DNA of 5,783 nt from Acidobacteriota bacterium (GTDB lineage Bacteria; Acidobacteriota; Terriglobia; Versatilivoradales; Versatilivoraceae): contig JAPOZE010000244.1 in the NCBI GenBank assembly GCA_026706225.1, forward strand, positions 1-5,783, read 5' to 3'. Of the stretch, positions 1 through 5,545 are shown piece after piece; position 1 is the first letter of the stretch, and each line of letters opens with the position of its first letter. Made by a program: the position numbers and the translations under genes. The notes below the pieces were generated by a model. It did no database searches. It was not told the origin of the DNA and saw nothing but the letters and a program-made list of their open reading frames with translations.

Positions 1-177
1 GTGGATGGCAACAAGCGCACAGGATTCGTGGTCGGCGTTCTGTTTCTGGAGTTGAACGGGTATCGGTTTACCGCCAAGGAAGAGATCGCCACCCAGGCCG
101 TGCTCGAGCTGGCGGCCGGCACACTCGATGAGGCGGGCTACACGGCTTTCCTTCGCGCAAACACCCAAGCGGCATAG
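1..177 (+). CDS. doc: Doc-type (death-on-curing, Fic fold) toxin, 3' end only
   Basis: This is the last 58 codons of a Fic/Doc-family toxin gene, open from the window edge to a TAG stop. The first residues, DGNKRTGF, are the core of the Fic active-site loop (family pattern HPFxDGNKRT); the catalytic His-Pro-Phe part lies just outside the window. The following helix (VVGVLFLELNGYRF) and the ending (AAGTLDEAGYTAFLRAN) match the C-terminal helices of chromosomal Doc proteins. Family knowledge: Doc inactivates the elongation factor EF-Tu by phosphorylation and is neutralised by a Phd-type antitoxin, usually encoded immediately upstream, which here would be outside the window. The visible part shows no frameshift, so the toxin may be intact. 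The family call is secure from the loop; activity cannot be judged without the N-terminal part. Confidence 0.88.
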   Translation: MDGNKRTGFVVGVLFLELNGYRFTAKEEIATQAVLELAAGTLDEAGYTAFLRANTQAA

Positions 178-230
178 GCGAGCGAAATTCAGCTTGGCGA
201 CCCTTCACCTGCAAACCAGAGAATTGTGGG

Positions 231-271
231 TCAGGAAGACTGTCCGGCCTGGATCAGGGCCGGCAGCTTCG
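231..271 (-). pseudogene. Relic of a HAD-hydrolase gene tail (C-terminal 12 codons)
   Basis: Read on the minus strand this piece encodes KLPALIQAGQSS followed by TGA. The intact HAD gene at 2272-2952 ends ELPALIQAGQSC followed by TAG. Peptide, reading direction and stop position all agree, although the stop codons and the bases around them differ. Going upstream on the minus strand, an in-frame TGA occurs two codons before the lysine and similarity fades, so nothing longer survives. I infer a leftover 3' end of a second HAD copy, lost when the acetyltransferase/P450 segment came to lie here. The alternative is a short dispersed repeat that happens to supply the HAD C-terminus. Confidence 0.45.
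236..268 (+). repeat. 33-bp direct repeat, left copy
   Basis: This copy is identical to 2277-2309 at 32 of 33 positions (G at 252 here, A at 2293 there) and has the same orientation. It contains the near-palindrome CCGGCCTGGATCAGGGCCGG (244-263), able to form a GC-rich hairpin. The two copies, 2,041 bp apart, bracket the acetyltransferase and P450 genes. It lies in the spacer between the Doc toxin and the acetyltransferase, upstream of the preferred acetyltransferase start. Confidence 0.85.
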
Positions 272-300
272 CTCAAGGGGTCGATTCGGGAACTGCCCTT

Positions 301-846
301 GTGAAAATCACTGATCTCACTGCTCAGCCTGGGGCTGTTCGCCGGCAAGCGGCTGAACTGCTGGTCGAGGGATTCGGCCATCCACGAGGATGGTCGAGCC
401 TGGAGGCGGCAACCCGGGAGGTGGAACACGTCCTCCGCCAGGGATTTGCCTTCGCCGCCCTGGAGGATTCGCTGCTGCTTGGGTGGATTGGCGGCCTCCC
501 CCAGTACGACGGCCGCGTCTGGGAACTGCACCCGCTCGTCGTCAGGCGGGACCGCCGTCTTCGTGGTGCCGGACGGTCGCTGGTTGCCGCCTTCGAAGAA
601 GAGGGGCGGTGTCGCGGCGCACTGACTTTCACGCTGGGCACCGACGACGATAGCGGTGACACTTCGATCTCCGGAATGGATCTCTACGATGACGTTCCGC
701 GTCACATCAAGGCACTCCACGATCTGGGGCGCAAACACCCCTTTCTCTTCTATCGTCGCCTTGGATATGTGGTCACCGGCATCATGCCCGACGCCAACGG
801 ACCCGGCAAACCGGATATCTACATGTCCAAGTCCGCACGGTTGTAG
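301..846 (+). CDS. GNAT acetyltransferase, AAC(6')-Ii-like (aminoglycoside 6'-N-acetyltransferase family)
   Basis: The 181-residue product transfers an acetyl group from acetyl-CoA; the nearest family I recognise is the AAC(6')-Ii type of aminoglycoside 6'-N-acetyltransferase, about 182 residues long. In order (numbered from V1 at 301) it has QYDGRVWELHPLVV at about 68-81, the acetyl-CoA pyrophosphate loop RRLRGAGRS at 85-93, LGTDDDSGDTSISGMDLYDD at 112-131, HPFLFYRRLGYVVTG at 146-160, and the ending PDANGPGKPDIYMSK at 163-177. The same blocks occur in the same order in the enterococcal enzyme. GTG at 301 is preferred because it gives the family length; a GTG at 226 would add 25 residues encoded by the 33-bp repeat and adjoining DNA. 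A weak GGGA (288-291) precedes the start. The 3' end runs 28 bp into the convergent P450 gene. Aminoglycosides as the real substrate are inferred; other amines are possible. Confidence 0.85.
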   Translation: MKITDLTAQPGAVRRQAAELLVEGFGHPRGWSSLEAATREVEHVLRQGFAFAALEDSLLLGWIGGLPQYDGRVWELHPLVVRRDRRLRGAGRSLVAAFEEEGRCRGALTFTLGTDDDSGDTSISGMDLYDDVPRHIKALHDLGRKHPFLFYRRLGYVVTGIMPDANGPGKPDIYMSKSARL

Positions 847-2132
847 CACCCAGGCACAGAACACCACGCAGGAACGGCCGAGACCGGGAGCGACTCGAGA
901 CCGCGCAGGACGATGGCCCGGCGAAAGGCGGGACGGTCCGCAAGCAGCCGCATGGAGCTGAAGCGCTCCAGCAGCACTTCCAGCGCGACCCGGGCTTCCA
1001 AGCGCGCCAGGGGCGCACCGAGGCAGTGGTGGACGCCCCGGCCGAAGGAGAGGTTGCTGCCCGTGGAACGCTCGATGTTCAGACGGTCCGGGTCTTCGAA
1101 CACCTCCGGATCGCGGTTGGCCGCGCCGATGGCCAGGATGGCGGGATCGCCGCGGCGCAACCGAAAGTCCCGAAAGTCGCAATCGTCGACCACGGCCCGG
1201 ATATCGAGCTGGACCGGCGTGTCGTAGCGCAACAGCTCTTCCACCACCGCCGGTATCCGACGGGCGTCTTCCCGCAGGAGCTCCAACTGCTCCGGATGCT
1301 GCAGCAGCGCCAGCATCCCGTTTCCGATCAGGTTGGTGGTCGTCTCGTTGCCGGCCACCAGCAGCAGGCGCAGCATGATCAGCATTTCCCGTTCGCTGAG
1401 GGTATCCCCTTCCTCTTCCGCTTTTGCGAGGGCGCTGACGATGTCGTCTTTCGGTTGAAGTCGCCGGGCTCTGATTATGGGCATGAAGTAGGCGTCGAAC
1501 GCCTCGCCGGCGGCAGCGGCCTTTTTCCGTTCATCCGGACTGATGAGCGGTTCCAGGATGCGCGCGCGCTGGTTCGACCACTGTTTGAACCGGAGGCGGT
1601 CTTGCGGCGGCAACCCCAGCATCTCGGCAATCACGATCACCGGCAACGGACCGGCCACTGACGCTATCAGGTCGAAGCCGGACGGGTCCGGAACCGCGTC
1701 CAGCAGTTCGACCATGATCCTTCGGATGTGCGGCTCGAGGGCGTTGACGGCCCGCGGGGTGAAGGCCTGGTTGACCAGGCCCCGCAGGCGGGTATGCTCC
1801 GGCGGGTCCAGGAACAGCAGGGACCAGTCCGCCCGGGGGGGAATGAAGTAAACATCCCGCCTCGACACCCTGCGATGGGTCGGCATGTTGGAGAACAGGC
1901 GGTAGTCTCGAAAGATGGCCTCCACGTCGGCGTAGCGGCTGAACACCCAGCCGTCCAGCACGCGGCTGCGGTGCACCGGCGATCGGGCGCGCAGCCTGGC
2001 ATAGGCGGGATAGGGATTCCGGATCGCCCTGGCCGACAGCGGGTTGAAGGCCACGCCACTACGCCGGTACTCCGGGATCAACAGGGCGTCGATGACCAGC
2101 GACCGCAGGGTCCATCTCAGCGCGTCCAGCAT
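819..2132 (-). CDS. Cytochrome P450, soluble bacterial type
   Basis: This is a 437-residue haem-thiolate monooxygenase, which inserts one oxygen atom from O2 into an organic substrate using electrons from a ferredoxin/reductase pair (none is encoded in the window). Numbered from the chosen start: the C-helix haem-propionate motif DPPEHTRLR at 109-117, the I-helix oxygen-activation motif AGNETTT at 260-266 with the acid-alcohol pair E263/T264, the K-helix ExxR as EELLR at 298-302, and the haem-ligand loop FGRGVHHCLGAPLAR at 363-377 with axial Cys370. All invariant residues are present and there is no membrane anchor, as expected of a cytosolic enzyme. ATG at 2132 is chosen because GGAGAG lies 5 nt upstream; an in-frame TTG at 2192 would add 20 residues. 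After the usual ending (RGLESLPV) it carries about 20 extra residues running into the acetyltransferase gene. The substrate cannot be inferred. Confidence 0.95.
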   Translation of the reverse strand: MLDALRWTLRSLVIDALLIPEYRRSGVAFNPLSARAIRNPYPAYARLRARSPVHRSRVLDGWVFSRYADVEAIFRDYRLFSNMPTHRRVSRRDVYFIPPRADWSLLFLDPPEHTRLRGLVNQAFTPRAVNALEPHIRRIMVELLDAVPDPSGFDLIASVAGPLPVIVIAEMLGLPPQDRLRFKQWSNQRARILEPLISPDERKKAAAAGEAFDAYFMPIIRARRLQPKDDIVSALAKAEEEGDTLSEREMLIMLRLLLVAGNETTTNLIGNGMLALLQHPEQLELLREDARRIPAVVEELLRYDTPVQLDIRAVVDDCDFRDFRLRRGDPAILAIGAANRDPEVFEDPDRLNIERSTGSNLSFGRGVHHCLGAPLARLEARVALEVLLERFSSMRLLADRPAFRRAIVLRGLESLPVSAVPAWCSVPGCYNRADLDM

Positions 2133-2137
2133 GATCG

Positions 2138-2143
2138 CTCTCC
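2138..2143 (-). promoter_or_regulatory. Ribosome binding site of the P450 gene
   Basis: Minus-strand GGAGAG, 5 nt before the ATG at 2132-2130. It decides the start, favouring this ATG over the upstream in-frame TTG at 2192. Confidence 0.7.
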
Positions 2144-2265
2144 GGATGAGTAGGGCACGACAAGCTCCGTTCCATTGTTCCAGCGATCCCAACCGATGAT
2201 TTGCTCGGAGCCTCCGTCATCCCGTGAAGCGTACGGATATTGGTGCTTGAACGTATTGAGGCGCT

Positions 2266-2289
2266 GCCGGACTAGCAAGACTGTCCGGC
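2266..2289. repeat. Inverted repeat over the HAD stop codon
   Basis: GCCGGAC (2266-2272) and GTCCGGC (2283-2289) are perfect reverse complements around a 10-nt loop, and the HAD stop codon (2274-2272) lies at the edge of this structure. A second perfect pair, GCTGCCGG (2263-2270) and CCGGCAGC (2301-2308), encloses it, and CCGGCC/GGCCGG (2285-2290/2299-2304) overlaps its right arm. These pairings compete with one another. On the minus strand no T-run follows, so it is not a standard intrinsic terminator; an RNA structure between the HAD and P450 cistrons is possible. Confidence 0.4.
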
Positions 2290-2952
2290 CTGAATCAGGG
2301 CCGGCAGCTCGCAGGTCAGCAGGTCGCCGACCCCCTCCAGGCTGAGGTCGGCCGGGGGGTATTGAGCCAGGATTTCGGGATCCAGGGCATAGTGGCCCTG
2401 CCGGGGAAAGACAGTGGTGACCCGGCTCCCCCACACTTTCTTGGCGGCGGTCAGGATACGTAGCTTGTCGTCCACCAACACGTAGTGGTCGGCCGGATAG
2501 CGCCTTTCCACGTCTTCCAGCTCCTCCTCCTTGTGCACGTAGATCAGCACGTTGCCGCCGGCGGCCGCCGCCAGTCCGGATTGCTCCATCTTGCGAGGCT
2601 GGAACACCATGTCGCCGTCGGTGAGGATCGCCACCACGCCCCATTGCTGGAGGTGGCGCACCACTTCCAGCGACCGGGAGTAGAGGCGATCGGCGAAGGG
2701 ATAGTTGAGGAAAAAGGAGGCAATCGACATCAGGCGCGGCTCGTGCGGATATCGATTGCGATAGCCTTGCAGGGCCCCCAGGTAGTCGTGGTATCCCAGC
2801 TCGTCCCGCAACTCCTCGAAGATGGCCCAATAGCGCTGCTTCCCCTGGTGGCCCACCGTCTGCTCGATGTGGCCCATGAAATCCGCCAGGATGCGGTCGT
2901 TGTTCAGCAAGGTGTTGTCGGCATCGAGAAGGAACGCAACGGAATGCTTCAT
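2272..2952 (-). CDS. HAD-superfamily hydrolase
   Basis: The 226-residue protein belongs to the haloacid dehalogenase superfamily, Mg2+-dependent hydrolases that mostly remove phosphate through an aspartyl-phosphate intermediate. Motif I is FLLDADNTLL with nucleophile D10 and general acid/base D12; motif II is AILTDGD with T111; motif III is probably K121 (QPRKMEQSG); motif IV is VLVDDK with D161/D162. The catalytic set is complete. A helical cap of the C1 type fits residues about 15-90, between motifs I and II. There is no signal peptide or membrane segment, so it is cytosolic. The ATG start has GGGAGG 12 nt upstream, rather far. It lies 90 bp downstream of the TMTC-like gene on the same strand, so the two may be co-transcribed. 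Its last codons form the right copy of the 33-bp direct repeat. The substrate cannot be assigned. Confidence 0.88.
   Translation of the reverse strand: MKHSVAFLLDADNTLLNNDRILADFMGHIEQTVGHQGKQRYWAIFEELRDELGYHDYLGALQGYRNRYPHEPRLMSIASFFLNYPFADRLYSRSLEVVRHLQQWGVVAILTDGDMVFQPRKMEQSGLAAAAGGNVLIYVHKEEELEDVERRYPADHYVLVDDKLRILTAAKKVWGSRVTTVFPRQGHYALDPEILAQYPPADLSLEGVGDLLTCELPALIQAGQSC
2277..2309 (+). repeat. 33-bp direct repeat, right copy
   Basis: This copy differs from 236-268 at one base. Here it encodes, on the minus strand, the C-terminal peptide LPALIQAGQSC of the HAD hydrolase and ends just before that gene's stop codon. Homologous recombination between the two copies would remove the P450 gene and the acetyltransferase gene together and leave the HAD gene nearly unchanged. 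Confidence 0.85.
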
Positions 2953-2964
2953 GAGGTCTGGGCG

Positions 2965-2970
2965 CCTCCC
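2965..2970 (-). promoter_or_regulatory. Putative ribosome binding site of the HAD gene
   Basis: Minus-strand GGGAGG, 12 nt before the ATG at 2952-2950. The match is strong but the spacing is longer than usual. No other in-frame start lies closer. Confidence 0.4.
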
Positions 2971-3042
2971 TGGTCGTGAGTCCCCAAGCCGGCAGGGGCA
3001 GCTTAGATTACCACGAATCGGGGGAAGGGCGGCGCTTGACGG

Positions 3043-5052
3043 CTAGTCGTGCCTCAGGGAGGGGCCGGAAGTCCTCCACTGTATCTCGGAATAGCGAACC
3101 GGGCGGCGCTCGCGGTAAGCGTCCATTCTCCGCCGGATCTGGTCGGCCAGCTCAGGATGACCCGTGGACGAAGCCAGGGCTGCAGCCCGCGAGGCCGTTC
3201 CCAGCGCCCGGGGAAACCGTCCGGTTTCGGCGTAAGCCGCCGCCAGGGTGTCCAGGAACATGGGGTTGGCGTCGTTGGGTGGCCGGCAGAAGCGCTCGGC
3301 CAGATCAACCGCCTCGGCGCCGGCCCGCAGCTCGGGGTCGGGATCGGTGGCCAGAATCCAGGCCAGGCGGTTGGCCACGTGGTCCAGGCCCGGATGGATG
3401 CGAAGAGCCTCGCGGTAGTGGTGGACGGCCTGCCGGGTGTTGCCCTGGTGCGCCAAGGCGTTGGCCAGATTGGCGTGTGCCTGCTGGTTGTCCGAGTGAA
3501 GGCTGATGGCCCGGACAAAGTGGGGAATGGCCTCCTCGACTCTGCCCTGGCCCAGCAGCATGACGCCCAATGAGTTGTGGGTGGCCTGGGCGTCCGGGTC
3601 CAGGCGCAACGATTCTTGCAGGAGATCGTAGGCTTCCTGAAGTCTCCCCTGCTGCATGCGAAGGTTGGCCAGATTGCTGTGCGCCTGAGCATTGGCCGGT
3701 GCAATCTTGAGAGCCTCTTCATAGTGACGCCCGGCTTCTTGCAGCCGGCCGTCCATGGTCAGAACCACCGCCAGGCTGTTGTGGGCGTTGAGCGACTGGG
3801 GGTCGGTCTTGACCCACTGCCGGCAAAAGGCCTCGTAGTCTCGATAATAGACTCCCCGGGTGACAGTCTGGGCGCCCAAAAGCAGCAGCACTGCCACGGC
3901 CAGGCCCGTCCAGAGCCCAGGCCTTCCATCCTTCTCGCGGTTGGAGAGAACCCGGGCCAGCAGAAAGAGCGGGCCCAGCGCGGCCAGGAACACGTAGCGC
4001 TCGGCAAACGGGGCCTCCTGGTCCAGCAGATTGGCCGTCGGCAGCAGGGTCAGAACGAACCAGCCCAGCCAGAACCAGGTCAGGGCCCGAACCTTGGGCC
4101 AGGATCGCCGGAGCCACAACACCGCCCAGCCCGTGATGGCCAGGCCGATGGCCAGGCGCCAGGGACTGAACCAGACCCGGGCCGTGGGCTCGTAGACCAT
4201 CTCCCAGAAGGGCACGGTTACGACCTGCAGCGCGTAGAGGTAGGAAAGAGCGAACTGCCCCAGGTCTCCCAGGCGATACTCCCCTCCCGCAAACAGGAAG
4301 TGCCGGATGGAGAAATAGAGGGCGCCGATGGCGGCCTCGGGCCAATAGCGGAACACCCAGTGGCGGAGGCTGCGGCCGGGCGGGGCCGAGGTCAACCCCA
4401 GGATGTCGGCCAGCACGAAAATCGCCAGGGTGACCACCGCCTGCTCCTTGCCGAACAGGGCCAGAGCGAAAGCCACGGAGGCGCCCGCCCGCCACCAGGG
4501 ACCGGGCCGCAGGAAGCAGTAGAGGGCCAGCAGGACAAACAGAGCAGGCAGCAGGGTCTCGCGTCCCGAGGCGATGGGGTAGACGCAGGAGGAAGCCACC
4601 GGATGCAGGGCAAAGACGGCGGCGGTCAGCAAGGCCCACCGGGGCCGCAAGCCGAAGACCGGCAGCCGCAGCAGGGCGTAGACAATGAGGGCAATCAATC
4701 CGGCAACGCCGGCGTTGAACAGGTGAAAGGGCCCCGGCTCGTCTCCGTGGAGGGCTCTCTGCAGCAGCAGCGAGGAGCGCACCACCGGACGGTAGTAGGG
4801 CAGGCTGAGAAAGTGCCTCTCCGTCAGAATGCGCCCAAGATCCTCAAAGGAACGAAGCGGGGCGTTGGAGAGGATCACCTCGTAGTCGTCATAGAGAAAC
4901 CCATGGTTGACCGACGGCAGGTAGACGGCTACGACGGCTGCAAACAGCAGCAGGGGGACCCACAGCCGCCAGCCACCGAAAGAGAATCGTGACCCCTGGC
5001 GAGCAGACGCCGGAGCCGATTTCCGTTTCGCCTTTCTTGGTTTCCTTGCCAA
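3043..5052 (-). CDS. TMTC-like integral membrane glycosyltransferase (GT-C fold) with C-terminal TPR repeats
   Basis: This 669-residue protein is built like the TMTC family (eukaryotic members are O-mannosyltransferases using dolichol-phosphate mannose). A basic N-terminus (ARKPRKAKRK) is followed by about 10-11 hydrophobic segments between residues 29 and 396. TMTC/GT-C landmarks: FLYDDYEVILSN at 52-63, with the paired Asp (55-56) in the first loop where the GT-C catalytic acid sits; SGRETLLPALFVLLA at 162-176; GKEQAVVTLAIFVLADIL at 201-218; AERYVFLAALGP at 350-361. TPR repeats follow at about 420-453, 454-487, 488-521 and 522-555, with two degenerate ones to about 632. The start is TTG, preceded by weak purine-rich DNA; no ATG or GTG is available nearby. 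It is the first gene of the possible minus-strand transcript with the HAD and P450 genes. Membrane glycosyltransferase activity is inferred; donor and acceptor are unknown. Confidence 0.85.
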   Translation of the reverse strand: MARKPRKAKRKSAPASARQGSRFSFGGWRLWVPLLLFAAVVAVYLPSVNHGFLYDDYEVILSNAPLRSFEDLGRILTERHFLSLPYYRPVVRSSLLLQRALHGDEPGPFHLFNAGVAGLIALIVYALLRLPVFGLRPRWALLTAAVFALHPVASSCVYPIASGRETLLPALFVLLALYCFLRPGPWWRAGASVAFALALFGKEQAVVTLAIFVLADILGLTSAPPGRSLRHWVFRYWPEAAIGALYFSIRHFLFAGGEYRLGDLGQFALSYLYALQVVTVPFWEMVYEPTARVWFSPWRLAIGLAITGWAVLWLRRSWPKVRALTWFWLGWFVLTLLPTANLLDQEAPFAERYVFLAALGPLFLLARVLSNREKDGRPGLWTGLAVAVLLLLGAQTVTRGVYYRDYEAFCRQWVKTDPQSLNAHNSLAVVLTMDGRLQEAGRHYEEALKIAPANAQAHSNLANLRMQQGRLQEAYDLLQESLRLDPDAQATHNSLGVMLLGQGRVEEAIPHFVRAISLHSDNQQAHANLANALAHQGNTRQAVHHYREALRIHPGLDHVANRLAWILATDPDPELRAGAEAVDLAERFCRPPNDANPMFLDTLAAAYAETGRFPRALGTASRAAALASSTGHPELADQIRRRMDAYRERRPVRYSEIQWRTSGPSLRHD

Positions 5053-5203
5053 GACCTATCCCCGATCGGGCGCCTGCCTCCGGCCGACGAGCCTAGCGCC
5101 CATTATGGTACGATTTTGCTTCTCCGGCACGTCAATCAAGCGATTCAACGCTCGAGATGGTCATTACTGCAATTACGTTTACTCATTCACTGGACCCCGG
5201 ACA
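5053..5203. other. Divergent intergenic region
   Basis: The 151 bp separate the minus-strand TMTC-like gene from the plus-strand antitoxin and are visibly more AT-rich than the genes around them, notably at 5101-5190. They should hold the promoters for both directions. A minus-strand candidate is listed separately; I find no convincing -35/-10 pair for the plus strand. The right end runs into the heptanucleotide repeat. Confidence 0.5.
5105..5135 (-). promoter_or_regulatory. Weak candidate promoter for the TMTC-like gene
   Basis: The minus strand has TTGACG (5135-5130), one base from the sigma-70 -35 consensus, and TACCAT (5110-5105), four of six matches to the -10 box, separated by 19 bp, which is long. 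It would start transcription roughly 45 nt upstream of the TTG start codon. Confidence 0.22.
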
Positions 5204-5219
5204 ATGGACAAAGGACGAA
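5192..5219 (+). repeat. Four-unit heptanucleotide tandem repeat across an antitoxin start
   Basis: Four successive 7-bp units read GGACCCC, GGACAAT, GGACAAA and GGACGAA; GGAC is constant and the last three bases vary. The antitoxin ATG (5204-5206) is formed at the junction of units two and three. A change of one unit would shift frame within the tract, though the ATG can be re-created from any GGACAAT followed by G. Confidence 0.5.
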
Positions 5220-5458
5220 CTACCAGAACCGTCAAGCTGATTGCTATCGGCAACTCCAAAGGAATCCGCATCCCCAAGGTCCTTCTGCAGAAGCACGGCT
5301 GGAGAGGTTCGCTTGTCCTCGAAGAGAGGGAGGACGGAGTCTTCTTGTACAGCAAGGAAGGGACCAAGCTCTCCTGGGAACAAACCTGTCGCGCCATGGC
5401 CACAGAAAGGGAAGACTGGAGCGATCTGGAGACGGCGGTCGCCGATGGGCTGGATTGA
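5204..5458 (+). CDS. AbrB/MazE-type antitoxin (SpoVT/AbrB-fold DNA-binding protein)
   Basis: The 84-residue product has an N-terminal swapped-hairpin AbrB/MazE DNA-binding domain: VKLIAIGNSKGIRIPKVLLQ at residues 10-29 carries the typical IGNSxGIRIPK signature, followed by a beta-strand pair (LVLEERED, GVFLY) to about residue 49. The acidic, Trp-containing tail (SWEQTCRAMATERE then DWSDLETAVADGLD) is the sort that wraps around a MazF-type toxin in this antitoxin group. Family role: it neutralises the toxin and represses its own operon as a dimer. ATG at 5204 is preferred because the domain begins shortly after; reading from ATG 5105 would add 33 residues unlike this family. The expected toxin gene does not follow: only an 11-codon ORF overlaps its stop. 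It is therefore an orphan antitoxin, perhaps the survivor of a broken pair. Confidence 0.85.
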   Translation: MDKGRTTRTVKLIAIGNSKGIRIPKVLLQKHGWRGSLVLEEREDGVFLYSKEGTKLSWEQTCRAMATEREDWSDLETAVADGLD

Positions 5459-5493
5459 TGGAGACGTTTCCCGGATGGCGTTATGCCTTTTGA
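5458..5493 (+). pseudogene. 11-codon stub where a MazF-type toxin would begin
   Basis: An ATG shares one base with the antitoxin stop (TGATG), the coupling usual between antitoxin and toxin genes. The reading frame is METFPGWRYAF and then TGA. MazF/PemK toxins often begin with a few residues and then a Gly-x-x-Trp/Tyr strand, so this may be the truncated start of a toxin, but it is too short to prove homology. It could equally be chance. Confidence 0.2.
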
Positions 5494-5519
5494 AGCTGTG
5501 CCGAGCCCCGCAGTAAAAT
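5490..5519 (+). promoter_or_regulatory. Candidate sigma-70-type promoter of the Phd-type antitoxin gene
   Basis: TTGAAG (5490-5495, four of six to consensus) and TAAAAT (5514-5519, five of six) are separated by 18 bp. Transcription would start around 5526, giving a leader of about 25 nt with a good ribosome binding site before the ATG at 5551. Confidence 0.4.
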
Positions 5520-5529
5520 CTAGCCAGAT
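5518..5529. promoter_or_regulatory. Possible operator for Phd autoregulation
   Basis: ATCTAGCCAGAT is an imperfect palindrome overlapping the -10 box and the predicted transcription start. Phd-family antitoxins repress their own promoters by binding short imperfect palindromes in this position. The site is short and may be chance. Confidence 0.22.
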
Positions 5530-5538
5530 AGTTTAGAC

Positions 5539-5545
5539 GGGAGAG
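5539..5545 (+). promoter_or_regulatory. Ribosome binding site of the Phd-type gene
   Basis: GGGAGAG precedes the ATG at 5551, with 7 nt between the GGGAG core and the start codon. It supports this start. Confidence 0.65.

Noticed and set aside
244..263. GC-rich near-palindrome as an intrinsic terminator of the Doc gene
   Set aside because: No T-run follows on either strand, and the sequence is better explained as part of the repeated HAD gene tail.
226..300. 25-residue N-terminal extension of the acetyltransferase from GTG at 226
   Set aside because: The extension would be encoded mostly by the 33-bp repeat, and the start at 301 gives the usual family length.
178..300. Possible small gene, attachment site or promoter between the Doc and acetyltransferase genes
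   Set aside because: Apart from the repeat and the gene-tail relic I see no convincing promoter, no tRNA end and no open frame with its own start and ribosome binding site.
205..1182. Minus-strand open frame of 325 codons
   Set aside because: It is antisense to the acetyltransferase and out of frame with the P450, both of which have full sets of family motifs. Its protein has no recognisable domain.
1026..1661. Plus-strand open frame of 211 codons opposite the P450
   Set aside because: It mirrors the P450 codons, has no domain features and no ribosome binding site.
2117..2262. Minus-strand peptide frame in the HAD-P450 gap (NTFKHQYPYASRDDG onward) that looks somewhat protein-like
   Set aside because: It has no start codon of its own in the gap, shows no clear GC preference at third positions unlike the neighbouring genes, and has no family resemblance that I can see.
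3577..4992. Long plus-strand open frame of 471 codons
   Set aside because: It lies antisense within the TMTC-like gene and gives a Gln/Gly/Pro-rich, low-complexity protein with no recognisable domain, as expected for a shadow of a GC-rich coding strand.
5105..5203. 33-residue N-terminal extension of the AbrB/MazE-type antitoxin from ATG at 5105
   Set aside because: The extension is unlike the family, is read through AT-rich intergenic DNA and has no good ribosome binding site.
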